A DNA stretch of 64,000 nt from Combretum micranthum. Taxonomy: Eukaryota > Streptophyta > Magnoliopsida > Myrtales > Combretaceae. The stretch covers positions 1,240,001-1,304,000 of the forward strand of contig JAMXBD010000236.1 in assembly GCA_024138025.1 (NCBI GenBank), given 5' to 3'. Below the pieces are notes generated by a model. That model had not been told where the DNA came from, did not search any database, and saw only the letters and a list, made by a program, of their open reading frames with translations. The position numbers and the translations under genes are program-made. Shown here one piece after another: positions 34,999-47,455 of this stretch (the stretch's first letter is position 1; each line of letters starts with the position of its first letter).

Positions 34999-37900
34999 CA
35001 GGTAATAGTTTTTGACATCAACTCAAGTATTTAAGGTTTCCTACGGAAGTCTATACAAAAATATAAACTTCTAAGGAAAACTCCTATTCTTGCTTTACCT
35101 GAGTTAGCCAATTCCTAGGTTGCAGCCACAGATAAGGACACTGCAACAAAGAGAAGCTGTAGGGGTATACGCTACACTAGCTTATTGAGTAAATACTTCC
35201 AGAATATACATATCCAACAATTCCATACAATCAAGTTGATTTAGTCATCCATATCAAATGCAACAACAACATGGGCACACAAGACATATGATCAACCGAA
35301 AATCATATGTTGAATGGATTTACGCCTTTCATTCAAGGTTAGCAGATTAACGAATCCTACAGCACTAACTTGAATTTACTATTTCATTTTATGGCTCACG
35401 GGCAACCCATTAACCGTACCTTTCTATGGATCACGGGTAACTCATTTCAATTCATAACATTTATAGATCATAGGTGACCAACATTATTAAATGCACCATG
35501 CGTAACGTGAAGTGATTATGTCCATATTATTTGTTAATCCGAGTAATCATTAATACAATTTCATAGGTGACCAAGCAATTCGCAAACAATCATAATCATG
35601 GCATATGGACATTCATCAATTAATCACCCGGTTTCGATATACTTAACACGTTTTTCTCAATACATCAAGAAAGCATACATAATCCTATAATCTCCCATCA
35701 TGCATTTCCATTTTTATCTTTGCCTATCACCCTAGTGTAACTACGAATTACAGCACAATAAGGAATCATAAATAGGAAGTATAACTCACTCGGTCATGGT
35801 CTTCAGTCTCTATTCATAATAGTCCAGGGGTAAAGAATCCTTCGATTCGAAATTACCTAAATGAAAGAAATACCTAAATGAGTATTTCAAACCATAACTA
35901 ATTCCAACTTATTAAACATAAACTTTCAAGTTCGTAATTTTCATAGTCGCTTTCTATCTATTTTGAAAGATCTACCTAATTCTAATGTTATTTCTAAGTT
36001 TTGAAAGCTTTTAGATCTCGAAAAGTTCAGATCAGATCTGGTCAGTAGGTAAAATCATGTTTCTAAAATTGTTTTGTGAAATTTTACATTGATTCTACCA
36101 TGTATATTAAATGTACATGTAATATTAATAAGTTAATATCATGAATGACATGTTATAAGCTAATATATATATATATATGTATGTTCTTGATGATGTTTAG
36201 TTAAAAAGAATTTTTAGATAAATTTCACTTTGCGAATACTTCAAGAATACTTGATTTAGAAAAACTAGTTTTGTTTCTTAAAAAATCATCTTTGTTTTTA
36301 CTAAAATAAAGCCTTGATGACCTATATACCAAATGCTCTCATTATTTTAAGAAATTTCCTCATTTGGGAGTTGGAAAATAGGTGTTTACATGGGAGTCTT
36401 GCCTAGTTACGAATTTTACAAGAATTGTTGGTGATGAAAATAAAGTTTGATTTATGTGTTGAAACTTTTTCTTTGTTTTTGAAATATTCTTTAATAAAAT
36501 TCATTTATTCTTGCCACAATTAATTCCTTACTATACCTGTTCCCAAAGGCTTCTCTTTCTCAATTAAAATCCTCATTTTGGAATTTGGAAATAGGTGTTT
36601 AAATAGGGCTCTTTTCTAAATCCGAATTTTGTAATGTGTTTTGAGATTATTTCTTAGGTAAAACTCACTTGATTTTTCTAAAATTAAGTCCTAATCAAAC
36701 CTATTCCCTAGTGCTTCCATTTTTTTTTTTAAAACTCTTATTTTGGGGTTGAAAAATAGGTGTTTTTACATCAACTCCTACTAGTTACGAATTTTATGCT
36801 CTTCTTGGAGTTGAGAAAAGTTCTAATTTAACTTTTGCAAACTTTTCTTATTTTAAAAATATCTCTTAGTAAAATTATATTTAACTCATCAAAATCATTT
36901 TTTTATGATACATATTCCATAAGCCTTTCATATTTTATATAAAATCTTCATTTTGGAGTTGGAAAATAGGGTTTCACAATGGATGTTTTTTTAAATCCAA
37001 ATTTCAAAAATCATTTTTGATGGAAATAAAAATAGATTTTGAGCTTTTGGCAACATCCTTATTATTACCATCATACTACAAGTCTTTTATTCATATAAAA
37101 CAATTTTTTATGATATTTATATACTCAAAACAAAATAAGAGTATGATGATATTTATTTTATGGATGCAAATGCAAGCTTGGAAGTATTAGATCATATTCA
37201 AGGCTTCCCAAGGCTAGAAAGACTAGTCTCAAGAGTTAGATTAGCATGTTGATGATGTTAGATGCATGAAATGCAAGTTAGATCATTATGATGATAAGGT
37301 TAGTAGCAAGATATATTCACAAAAATATTAACAAGAAGATATATAAGATATAGCAAAAATAACTTAAATAAAGAGATCAACAACGTTGTGATGGCATGAA
37401 AATCATGTATAAGTGTTTTCATATCCCTTACCTAAAGCTTATAGGGATTTTTAGTGGAATCGCACATGTATAATCTTGCCATTACATGTTTTATATGTGG
37501 TAGGATTTAGATCTATTACCTATTGAGTGTTTGGAACAAGATAACTTGAAGAAAAATTGTACGTGTGTAGATAGATAGGGGGAGGAGGGGTTCACGGCAC
37601 AAAAGAGGGAGAGAGAGTTGAGAGAACAAAATGCAAGAGTTTGGTTAAGTGAAAAAGAAAGAAAGTGAAAGTGAAAGGCATAAAGGGGTATATATAGAGA
37701 ATGAGATTAGGGTTTATGTTAATTAAATAAAAAAAAGGAAAAAAATAAAACAAAATTAGAGAGAGTGCACAAAGGGAAGGGGGTGCGGTTTTGCAAATGG
37801 GGGAGAGAGAGTAATGTATGTGTTGTGTTGTGTAAGATTCAAATTTAATTAAGTAATTTTAGTAATAAAATTGTATTGAAAATTAAATTTGTATGAAATA

Positions 37901-38409
37901 GGATGTAAGAGATAGGTTGTAAGGATGTAATAATAGAGTATGGTTGGTTGTACTTGGTGAATAGTAATGATTAGAAATAAAAATGTAGATTAGACAATTA
38001 AATTACTGGTAGTAATAAAAATATGATAAAAAAGACTATAACTTTAATTTTCATAAACCGAAAAATTCTTATAATTATATTTTTGAATTCCATATTAAAT
38101 TTCAGTTTTAAAGAGTCTTCCGGAATATTTTTCTATTTTTAAGCATCAATGATCGATTTTCGAAAATAAATCACAATCGGGTTCGAAATAGATGATTTTT
38201 TATGAAATTTGATCTTTTTATGTTTCAATATATTATTTATGACTATATTCTAAAGCTAACTCATTTTTATTGTTCCAGGATTATGTTCTCGGTATTGCCG
38301 GATTTAGGTGCTAGGTTCCATACTAGCCCTAAGGAATCTTTTTAGGGTTTCGGTTTTCTATTTTGGTTTCCAAAATCGAGTTTGGTTTACTAAGAAAACG
38401 GGGTTTACA
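34999..38409 (-). repeat. LTR-like segment B
   Basis: Read on the - strand it begins TGTAAACCCCGTTTTCTTAG. A TATATATA box lies at 37696-37689, and CT-rich leader sequence with CTCTCAACTCTCTCTCCCTC follows immediately downstream. This is promoter architecture expected of an LTR facing left. Its other end merges with segment A at about 34998 without a clear target duplication. Confidence 0.55.
37689..37696 (-). promoter_or_regulatory. TATA box of LTR-like segment B
   Basis: CTCTATATATACCCC on the - strand, followed by a pyrimidine-rich leader. It would drive transcription leftward out of the segment. Confidence 0.5.
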
Positions 38410-39065
38410 CTGCTAAGGTTTGACAAAATGCCTGCATCATGGTTATCAAAAGAAAAAACAACGTAAGGATCAAAAAGCCTTTTCTCAAATTCATCTTCAT
38501 TTGTCAAATAAGATATTGCAGGATGTGTTGAAGGAGAAGACAACCGATGGTTATGGCTAAAATTGGAGCAATTATGTATCACATAGAGTTTGACCAGTAA
38601 ATTGCATTTGAAGCAGCAACTATATTCACACCGTTTAACTAAAGGTGGGTCTTTAGAAGATCATTTGACCATATTTAAAGAAATTATTTCTAATTTGGAA
38701 ACTTTAGAAGTTAAGTATGATGAGGAGGATTTAGCTTTAATTTTATTGTGTTCGCTACTTCCCTCTTATTTAAATTTTAGAGACACAATTTTGTATACTT
38801 GTGATTCTCTTACCATAGAGGAAGTTTATGATGCTTTAGCATTTTATGAGAAGATGAAACATCTTGTGATTAGACCTAAGCCTCAGGCAAAGAAGCTTGT
38901 TACTTGTGGTAGAAGTTAGGATCGCAATTCCTGTGGTAAGATCAAAATCAGCAAATACAAAAAAACTATAGTATTGCAAGAAGAAAGGATATATCAAGTC
39001 TGAATGTTATAAGTTGCAGAAGAAAAATAAGAGAGCTGCTAAGAATCAAAAGGGAAACATCTAGA
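38410..39065 (+). pseudogene. copia gag, remainder
   Basis: Resumes at CTGCT with LLRFDKMPASW, then, after a frameshift, AFSQIHLHLSNKILQDVLK and, from 38587, SLTSKLHLKQQLYSHRL, LEDHLTIFKEI, YDEEDLALILLCSLLPSY and DTILYTCDSLTIEEVYDAL. This is the UBN2/gag domain. A damaged zinc knuckle (CKKKGYIKSECY) lies near 38978-39013; the first Cys of the CX2CX4HX4C pattern and the His are missing. It has one long open stretch (38590-38919) but is non-functional overall. Confidence 0.82.
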
Positions 39066-40695
39066 AAAACCCGCTAAAGTTGATGTAGCCGAAGACCACA
39101 GTGGTAGGGAACTTCTTGGTGCTTCTAATGATGATCTTCAGACCAGTGAGGAGTAGATTCTTGACCCTGGTTGTACTTTTGATATGTGTTCCAATCGGGA
39201 CTAGTTTTCAATATATGAAAAGGTATCTAAGGGTGTTGTCCAGTTAGGTAATAATGCTTCTTATAAGGTTGCGGGTATTGGTACCATCAAATCAAACTGT
39301 TTGATGGTGTTGTCAGGACTTGGTGATATGAAATATATTTGACTTGAAGAGAAATTTGATTTCTTTTAGCACTCTTGATACAAAAGGGTACAAATATACT
39401 GGTGAAGGTGGAGTTCTGAAGATCAGTAAGGGATCTCTTGTGGTGATGAAAGGATAGAAAAACAACACTAACCTCTATGTTTTGCAGGGTTATATGATTG
39501 CAGGTGATGTAGCCATCACTTCTTCTTCTTTATCAGATGAAGATGCTACTAGAATTTAGCATATGTGTCTAGGGCTGTGAAGTCAATATGGTTGAATTGA
39601 GTAGATGAGGACTTCTTAATGGGTAAGATATCAGCAAATTGAAGTTTTGTGAACACTGCATCTTTAGGAAGCAAAAGAGAGTTAAATTCACTATAGGTAC
39701 TCATAATACAAAAGGTACTCTTGAGTATATCCATTCTGATCTTTAGGGGCTATCTAGAGTGCTTTCTAGTAGAGGTGTTGTTTACATGCTGACTATCATT
39801 GACTATTTCTCCAAGAATTTAGGTATTTTTCTTGAAATAGAAGAATGATGTTCTACCTACATTTAAGGAGTGGAAGACGATATTGAGAAATAGACTAGGA
39901 AACAGATAAAGTGTCTTCACACTAATAACGGTTTAGAGTTATGTTCTAATGAGTTTAATGTTTTGTGTAAGTTAGAGGGAATTATGAGGCGTCTAACACT
40001 TCTTGGTACACCTTAATAAAATAGGGTAGCAGAATGAATGAATAGACTATTATGGAGAAAGTGAGATGTATACTTTCTAATGCTCTTACTAAGTCATTTT
40101 GGGATGAAGTAGCTTCTACAGCATGTTATTTGATTAATAGGTCTCCATCAACTGCAATTGAGAAGAAGACTCCACAAGAGGTATGGTCTAGTACCTCCAC
40201 TAATTATTCTGAGTTGAAAATTTTTGGATGTCCTACATATGCTCATGTTGACAATGGAAAACTTGAGCCTAGATCTCTAAGATGTATATTCCTTGTTTTT
40301 AAGCCTTGTATCAAGGATATAAGTTATGATATCCTAAATTGAAGAAAGTCATTGCCAGTAGAGATGTCATTTTTGGTGAAACAGCTATGTTACATGACTT
40401 GTCTTCTAATACTTCATCTACTAAAGCACAACATAAATTAAGCATGCATAGAATTTGAGATTAGTTCAGGTTCTACACCAAAGCCTACTTCTTGGCCTAT
40501 TACTACACTATCACAGCCATAGTACTTTATTGCTAAAGACAAACCAAGGAGAGAAGTTAGGCCTCCTTAGAGATATGTAGAAGTTGATTTGGTAGCTTAT
40601 ACTCTGAATGTTATAGAGGACATGGATTCTAATATAGAGCCATCTACTTACTCTGAGGTTGTTACTTGTAATAATTCTAGTAAATAGATGATTGT
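39066..40695 (+). pseudogene. copia protease and integrase remnant
   Basis: The protease site reads WILDPGCTFDMC-like at about 39158-39190; the family has LDSGC, so Ser is replaced by Pro and the Trp codon is a stop. Then come the GAG-pre-integrase words YVLQG (39478), the zinc-binding FCEHCIFRKQ (39650), EYIHSDL.G and YMLTIIDYFSK of the catalytic core, and LHTNNGLELCSNEF with Asn in place of the usual second catalytic Asp. An open stretch at 40052-40342 gives ALTKSFWDEV, YLINRSPSTAI and LKIFGCPTYAHV. Integrase would insert the cDNA. The remnant is broken by many stops and ends at the solo LTR. Confidence 0.8.
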
Positions 40696-42599
40696 TGTAA
40701 TGCCCTAACTTAAAGGCATTACAACCCGCCACGTGTCCTCACCTTTTGAAGAACATGCTAAGGTTGTTAAATATCTATAAACCGCAATATACCTTCTCGT
40801 AATTCCGAAACTCACATAAAGAATACTTAATATATAAAATCCAGTAACATGACTCCTAAAACATCCATGTTGGTATAAACCAAACCAACTAAGAAAGATT
40901 TCATAAGAATCATAAAACTAATAATTCATAGTCTTTGCAACGGAAGTCTAAAGGAAATTTAATAAACTAATCATTGTCAATCTAACTTCAATCCAACCAT
41001 CTATATTAGCTAGGTAGTCGGTTCCACTATCGTCCTCCCCAAGCTCTATGAAAACATCAAAGCCAGATAAGTCATACACAATCCTGGTCTTTTCTTGAAC
41101 CTGAAAATAAAAAGGTATAAGCACAAAGGCCCAGTATATCCAAACCGAAAACACAGGCACATGATCATACATCAAACAATTCACATACGACCTAATAACT
41201 AATGCAGCAAGTACCAATTATTATCTTTTTATTTATCCAGCATACAACATAGTTTAAGATCATCCGTAACGAATCCTAAACTTAGAGCAATTCAGACTCC
41301 TTAAAAACAAACAGTATGGGAAAATAGGTAAAATAATACATATATGGTGTTGGGAATCTCTCGCACACCCGGTGCTGTACTCGTACTACTCCTAATCTAT
41401 CGGAATCATCTCAATGCACGAGTCCACTCGGGACAACCTCACACAAAGATCATCAGGTTACCAGTGTCAGTATCACACTCTGCGTGGTCTTTATTAACCA
41501 CAGCAAGCACATACAACACACTCTTAATTTAAGCCGAATAGAATCAGGTCAGTTTTAATCATCTAATCTTACAAGCACAAACAATCAAACATGGTAAGGA
41601 CATACCTTTTCAGCTTAAGGAATAGAAATCCTACTCTCAATAAAACACATAAACAAAGAATCATCCATCCACAAATCAATTTACAACCTTGATAACAACA
41701 TAAGCAATGTAAACCCTAAACCCTAATTCATCAAACTAGAATTCTCTAATACACCTTTCTCTTGTGAAATTCGTAGAATTGCCAAATCTCCAAATCAACA
41801 CCAATGAAATAGAGAAACCCTAATTAACAAGAATACCTATTCACCATTGTTTATGCATTCACAATTCATCCACAACAATACATATGGTTTAATTTTCCGT
41901 AAAAACTTAATATTTATGACTTATAGTTCCAGATTGATTCTTAGTTTCCTTCAATTGATTGTAGAACTGCAAATCCCCAATTTCCACACTTAAGGATTCC
42001 TTCAACTTCTACCAATGATCAACCTCCTTCATCAACAATAAAGAAAATTTTAGAAAGAATCATTCTAAAACGAACTAAAGGAATAGAAGAGATCACTTAC
42101 TCAATTCCTTGAAGAAATCTATCTTGGAGAGTTTCTGCTAGGGTTTCTAAAAGTTTAAGAGAGGTTATGAGAGTTAGGACTGAAGGTAGGACGTTTTTAT
42201 AGAGTTGTTTCTCGTAGGGATATAGGCTGGATAAGAAGGAAACAAAGCTAGCAGCTTAGAATCTTTGTGGGACAAATAAGCTTCAAAGCGGCACTTTAAG
42301 CCGGCGGCCTTCTTAGGTACGTCGGTGGCCTATATGTCGGCGTAGGCTAAAATCCACAATTTGTAAAATTTTCTCCAAGGCTCCAAGCTAGAGTTTAGGC
42401 TGTCGTCCATTGTGTTTAAATTGGCAGCTTAGGATTAAAGGCTAGCAGCTTAAATGCCGACCTACTCCAAAATCGTCCGATCATTCATGCGCGACTTTCT
42501 CCTGTCCAAATTCATCTATTCAAAGACAAAAATACCCTTTTAAATAATACTTTATTACGATTCTACCATTCATTGTAAATTAATTATCTGTAACTTATA
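40696..42599 (-). mobile_element. Solo LTR inserted between copia integrase and RT
   Basis: It starts TGTAATGCCC and ends CTGTAACTTATA, with ATTGT (40691-40695) and ATAGT (42600-42604) as an aged 5-bp target duplication. Removing it restores the copia reading WMIVM-QEQIESL apart from point mutations. It has no coding capacity. A TATAAAAA box on the - strand (42201-42194) followed by leader-like sequence ending near GAATTGAGTAAGTG shows it faces left. The first 28 bp can form a hairpin (TGTAATGCC / GGCATTACA). Upstream of the TATA box is a GC-rich block with GCCGGCGGC at 42300-42308. Confidence 0.8.
42194..42201 (-). promoter_or_regulatory. TATA box of the solo LTR
   Basis: CTCTATAAAAACGTCC on the - strand, followed by TCTCATAACCTCTCTTAAAC, a typical leader. 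A promoter left here could read leftward into the copia integrase region. Confidence 0.55.
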
Positions 42600-42604
42600 A
42601 TAGT

Positions 42605-43655
42605 TATGTAGGAGCAGATAGAATCCCTTCAAAAGAATTGTACATGAAACCTAGTGAAGCTTCCTAAAGAAAAGAAGATTGTTTGGTGTAAATGGGTATT
42701 CAAGAAGAAATAAGGAACACTAGGAGTTGAAGAACCCAGATACAAAGCAAAACTTGTTGGAAAGGGCTACAGTCAGATACTAGGTATTGATTTTACTGAT
42801 GTGTTTTCTGTTGTTGTAAAGCACAGCTCGATTAGAGTATTGTTGAGTATTGTAGCTTTGCAAGATCTTGAGTTGAAACAGTTAGATGTGAAGATAACTT
42901 TTTTGTATTGAGAGCTTGATAAAGATATCTACACACAACAGTCAGAGGGTTTTGTGGTCTTAGGAAAGAAGGACCATGTTTGCATGTTAAGGAAGTCCTT
43001 TTATAGCCTAAAGCAGTTACCAAGACAATGGTACGAGAGGTTTGACTCATTTATGACTTCTAATGATTTCAGGAGAAGCAATTTTGATAGTTATCTATTT
43101 CAAGAAAAGTGATGATGAGTCTTTTGTATATGTACTCTTGTACGTTGATGACATGTTGATAGCAGCCAAGAATAGAGGAGAGATTAAAAAGATTAAACTT
43201 CAGTTGAGCAGAAAATTTGAGATGAAAGACTTAGGAGCAACAAAAAGATACTTGGAATGGAAATTATAAGAGATAGAAAAGCAAGTTTGTTGCGACTAAA
43301 TCAGAAGGGATATATTAAGAAAATCCTTTGTAGGTTTAATATGAAGAATGTTAAGCCTGCTAGTACTCCTTTAGTGGCTCATTTCAGACTTTCATCTACT
43401 TTGTCTTCATAGTCAGATGATGAGATTGATTACATGTCAACGATTTCATATTCTAGTGTTGTAGGATCTCTTATGTATACTATGATGTGTACATGCCCTG
43501 ATTGATCATATGCCATGAGTGTTGTCAATAGATATATGGCAAATCTTGGTAAGGATCACTAGAGAGTTGTACAATAATTTTCAGATACTTAAGAGATACT
43601 ATTAATGTATGTCATAAATTGAGAGTGTTTCTAGATCACAATACTTGTCTTTTGC
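42605..43655 (+). pseudogene. copia reverse transcriptase and RNase H start
   Basis: With frame jumps the order is ESLQKN, LVKLPKEKKIVWCKWVFKKK, YKAKLVGKGYSQ, GIDFTDVFSVV, LDVKITFLY, FVYVLLYVDDMLIAAKN (YVDD at 43141-43152), FEMKDLGATKRYLEWKL, LLRLNQKGYIKKIL and YSSVVGSLMYTMMCTCPD. These are consecutive RT blocks of Ty1/copia. The YVDD catalytic pair survives, but stops (for example after FLY and before RDRKA) break the frame. It ends soon after the NRYM block; the rest of RNase H and the 3' LTR are missing. Confidence 0.85.
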
Positions 43656-45428
43656 AAAAATTTTAGCTTTAATTCGCAAACTTATAAGTATTTTCTCTGC
43701 CACCTTCATGTCATAAAAAATTTTCCCAAGGAATCAATATTCTTCTATATTTTCTCTTTCCTTCCTCCTTATCATCTTAAGATCTCATTTTAGAGTTATG
43801 TGCTTCACCATTTTTTTCTCTACCAGTACCTTCAAAATCATTTTCGAAGTTTTCCTATACCTCCTTTAGAGTTTCACATGCCCTTATCCTAGTGAAATTC
43901 AATTTGACAAAGCTACATATATGTAAGTAAGTGCTTTTTGCTTCTATCACACTCTGCAAGGTACCCTAGCCATGACAACCCCTCATAAATACTTTCAAGG
44001 AAAAAATTATCCATTTGACAAATTCTAAATCCAATTGGCTAATCATAAAGCGTCTAAAAGATTATTTTATCTACAACTGATTTTACAACAAAACATACCC
44101 TAATAATTTCAACAAGTACATGTCTCCAAAATAAAACATTTAAATCTCAAATGGTTATAATCATCCCAAAATACTAGAACATGCAATAGGTTAAAGATAA
44201 CATAGCTTGATAAAAAGGAGCTCTTTCATTTTCCTCACTCCTTATCCTATGCCCAAACCTAAAGCGGTGGTTTCAAAAACTTACAGATGGAAACCTTCTC
44301 GCAATGTTATACCAAAGAGAACCTTAAATATGAATAAATCTATGGGGGTATGAGCAAAACCATTGCTTGTGAAGTAGAGTACACTCCCAAGCACAACAAG
44401 CGAAAACAATTTTTCAAGCGTATACTATACATGAGCAACCATATGAATGCAAACATCATATGCAGCCTTTCGATAACCAACATGAAGTCTGGGGTTTACC
44501 CCCTACCCTCCAACCATGGGTTAGGGATCGATGGACCACCATCAATTCCCAAGCCTTTTACTATGGTCCACCACAATTGTCTTCATTTTATAGTTACCTT
44601 CTTTAATCCATAATCACCATTATTAATAGCTATACTCCCGCCACATTTAACAAGTGGACCCATCCTAGGTCTAATGTAGCAGTGCAAATTTCATATATGA
44701 GGGGGCATGGTCCCCTCTAGACCTTCACACGCTCATTATAAGAGGTGATAGCTTTCAACAATACGAGACAATATGCAATGTATAGGATTTTATTTTTAAC
44801 TCAAGTTGGTAATTAATTCATTTACAGATGATGAAACAAAAGAATATTTACAATGTAACAAACATTCAACATTGTGCACATAAAATAAAGTGAGCTATCA
44901 ATGAATATCAAACTAAAATAATCACAATCCACACTTGATATCTAGAAGTCTTGTCATATACGAACTAGGAAATTTAGGGATGATCATGTGTATGGAGGGG
45001 ATTTAAATAATAGCTTTAGGAAATATAATTGAAGAATAAGTGGTGGAATATTGTGACAAAAATTATGTGGAGACAGATTAGAATGTTTGACTTAAAATTA
45101 ATAGATTGAGGTATATATATATATATATATATATTTATAGAGATGGTGGTACGCATGGGAACTTTTCTTTCTTCTTTTTATTATAACTAATTCTTTTTAT
45201 TGAGCATGAACATATACACATGTAGGTAGACATAGACCCCTCATTAATTCAAGGTGTGAAATTAAAATTTTATGGGAATGCATTTTTATTTAACTATTCA
45301 ATATACTTGTATTTATATACACACACACACATATATATGTATATATTTATCATGTGGATATGCATGTATTTGTCTATATATATATATATATATTATAAAT
45401 AGAATAATTCCTTCCAAATATGTTGGAT
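43656..45428. other. No gene; unclassified repeat-like DNA
   Basis: TGACAACCCCTCATAAATAC at about 43973 and GGGTTTACCCCCTACCC near 44492 look like long-LTR sequence, but I could not define ends or duplications. The + frame at 44350-44613 starts at a non-ATG codon and has no recognised domain. AT microsatellites lie at 45113-45134 and 45377-45392. Confidence 0.4.
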
Positions 45429-45789
45429 GGGTAAATTACATAAAAGGTCCCAACATTTTGGGATAAGTTCATTTATGGTTCTAACTTTTGGAAAAGTATC
45501 TTCTAAGTTTTAATTAAATATTTATCTTATTGATACATTTCAATGAAAACCTTAAAAGAAGGGTTTTTTAAATTTTAATCAAATAGTTCTCTATTAGCAT
45601 GTGTTAATGGAGACCTCAATCAACCTACTTTTTCAAATGTTGAGACCTTTTTTTTTTTTAACACTAAAAAACGTTGAGACCTCAATTAACCTATTTCTCT
45701 AAATGTTGGGATCTTTTTTTAAACTACTTGAAATGTTAGGACTTCAAATAAACTTACCCCATATTGAGACCTTTCGATGTAATTTACTC
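45429..45789. mobile_element. Foldback MITE (family M1)
   Basis: A 361-bp element starting GGGTAAATTACATAAAAGGT and ending GATGTAATTTACTC, with arms carrying GGTCCCAACATTTTGGGATA and its mirror CCATATTGAGACC. It is bracketed by the perfect 10-bp duplication TATGTTGGAT (45419-45428 and 45790-45799). This copy gives the best evidence that family M1 makes MULE-like target duplications. Confidence 0.9.
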
Positions 45790-47160
45790 TATGTTGGATA
45801 TGCAACGGTAAATAATGAAAATATATTTTTCCTCAAGCATATGGAAATTAAATTTTGGGGAAGACATAATACTTTCTCCTTAAAAGGATTGCATATAGAG
45901 AATATGGTCTTTTTATCTAGTTAACATATTAACTTTTATTACTGCTGTCACACCCTTACAGGATACCTTAGTAGTATCTATGTAACATGTAACAAACAAA
46001 AGTTACAGACAATTATTTTAATCCATTTAAGGCTTTCCAAAAGCTACATGAACATAAATCCATTATAATACACCATGATGTGGACATTTAAAACAGGATT
46101 GAGATTGATTAGACCAAAAAGATATTACGTATATATAAGTCACATATAAAAATAACTACAACATAAATTTAAAACTTTTTCTTCAAAAGACTTCAACATT
46201 ACACTTGAACAAAAGGTCTTAAAAAGTTTATATAACATTGGCTCAAACCATTACATCATTAGTCTCCCAAAAAGTTCAATACGAATACAAAAATTATTCT
46301 TCCAAGTCATAATCAAACTTCTCTAATATCTAAACTAAATCCAACTCTTGAGTCTTGGTTTTTCCTTCTTAATTCATGTAAACAAAATCTGATGGAGCAT
46401 TGAGCACAAAAAGCTTAGTGAATAATAAAATCTTAACATAATATGAACAAATTCACACAATCTTTTATTAACACTCATCTGCAATGTATGTACGAAATAT
46501 AGTTTATGTGACCGAAACCTGAACTTATGGAGATTTATGCCCTCTCTTAGGGGTTGAAGGACCAGCACTAGTATTTCATGTCCAGGAGACCCAAAGAACT
46601 AAGGAAGAAGTAATTATTTTCAAACTTTTATTATTTATAAATAAATATATATATATTCTCAACTTCATTGGGTCTTAGAATTTCCATTCAGTATTATCAT
46701 TTCAAATCAACCCTCATCAGGTGACGTCCTTTAAGCCTACTCAATTGCTGTAGAGTTAGCGATCCAATGGTAGCTTTTACTAGATTTAATGAATATAATA
46801 AAGCAATACCGCAAAGTAATACCATGTAAATGTAATGGTATAATGTAGTGCAATTGATGTCTGATTCATCCATTGATCAAATAAGAGTTAGTTTAATTTA
46901 TTTAGTGACCAATCAGTTCTAGACAATCAATAACATACTTTACCAATCAATAGTAAACAATTAGTTATCATTTGTAGCATTAAAAGTTTTCATTCATTAA
47001 AACAATCATCCAACATGCATTATTCCCCAATTCCCATACATATAATCAATTTGAGTTGCATTTAAAATTGTTATATTACAATTACAAACAAGTGAAAAGA
47101 TTCAATAAACAATAAACATACATTACTAAGTATGTAACTAAGTAGAAGTATCTAATGGTA

Positions 47161-47212
47161 GTTAGAAGTCCTAATTTCATGTTATCGTTAGAAGTCCTAA
47201 TTTCATGTTATC
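47161..47212. repeat. Perfect 26-bp tandem duplication
   Basis: GTTAGAAGTCCTAATTTCAT plus GTTATC is repeated twice without a mismatch, so this duplication is much younger than the LTR around it. Confidence 0.95.
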
Positions 47213-47455
47213 ATATCCTCAATTCATTGGTCTTTAAGAAATATAAGGATTTTTTCATTAGTATTATTCAACTACACAAATTTAACTAAGCTCTTAAATC
47301 TAGGTATTACAAACTTAGCATATCAATAACCCATCTCTCTTGATCTAACTTGACTAAGAATTTATAAAAGATCTTAATCTAGCATTTGTATATGCATTTA
47401 TTTATATTATATTTATTTTATTATTTTATTTGCTTTCATTTTTTTAACAAGAAAC

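Larger units (their letters stand above)
30839..38409. mobile_element. 7.6 kb nested insertion of two opposed LTR-like segments
   Basis: It is inserted in gag between CTACT (30834-30838) and CTGCT (38410-38414), which occupy the same codon position on both sides. The outer ends are TGTCATGCTCC on the left and GGGGTTTACA on the right. There is no coding region. It divides into a + oriented LTR-like segment (30839-34998) and a - oriented one (34999-38409) with different ends, so it is not a simple solo LTR. Confidence 0.7.
30206..43655 (+). mobile_element. Ty1/copia retrotransposon interrupted by two nested insertions
   Basis: Separated pieces belong to one element. They are LTR (30206-30683), primer-binding site, gag start (30726-30838), [7.6 kb insertion], gag remainder, protease and integrase (38410-40695), [1.9 kb solo LTR], then RT and RNase H start (42605-43655). 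The reading frame across each insertion joins exactly at short target duplications (CTACT/CTGCT and ATTGT/ATAGT). That shows the copia inserted first and was later used as a target twice. The 3' LTR is not seen. The coding parts contain many stops, so the element is inactive. Confidence 0.82.

Noticed and set aside
38358..38582. 74-codon - strand frame
   Set aside because: Antisense shadow of the copia gag segment, where the + strand gives AFSQIHLHLSNKIL.
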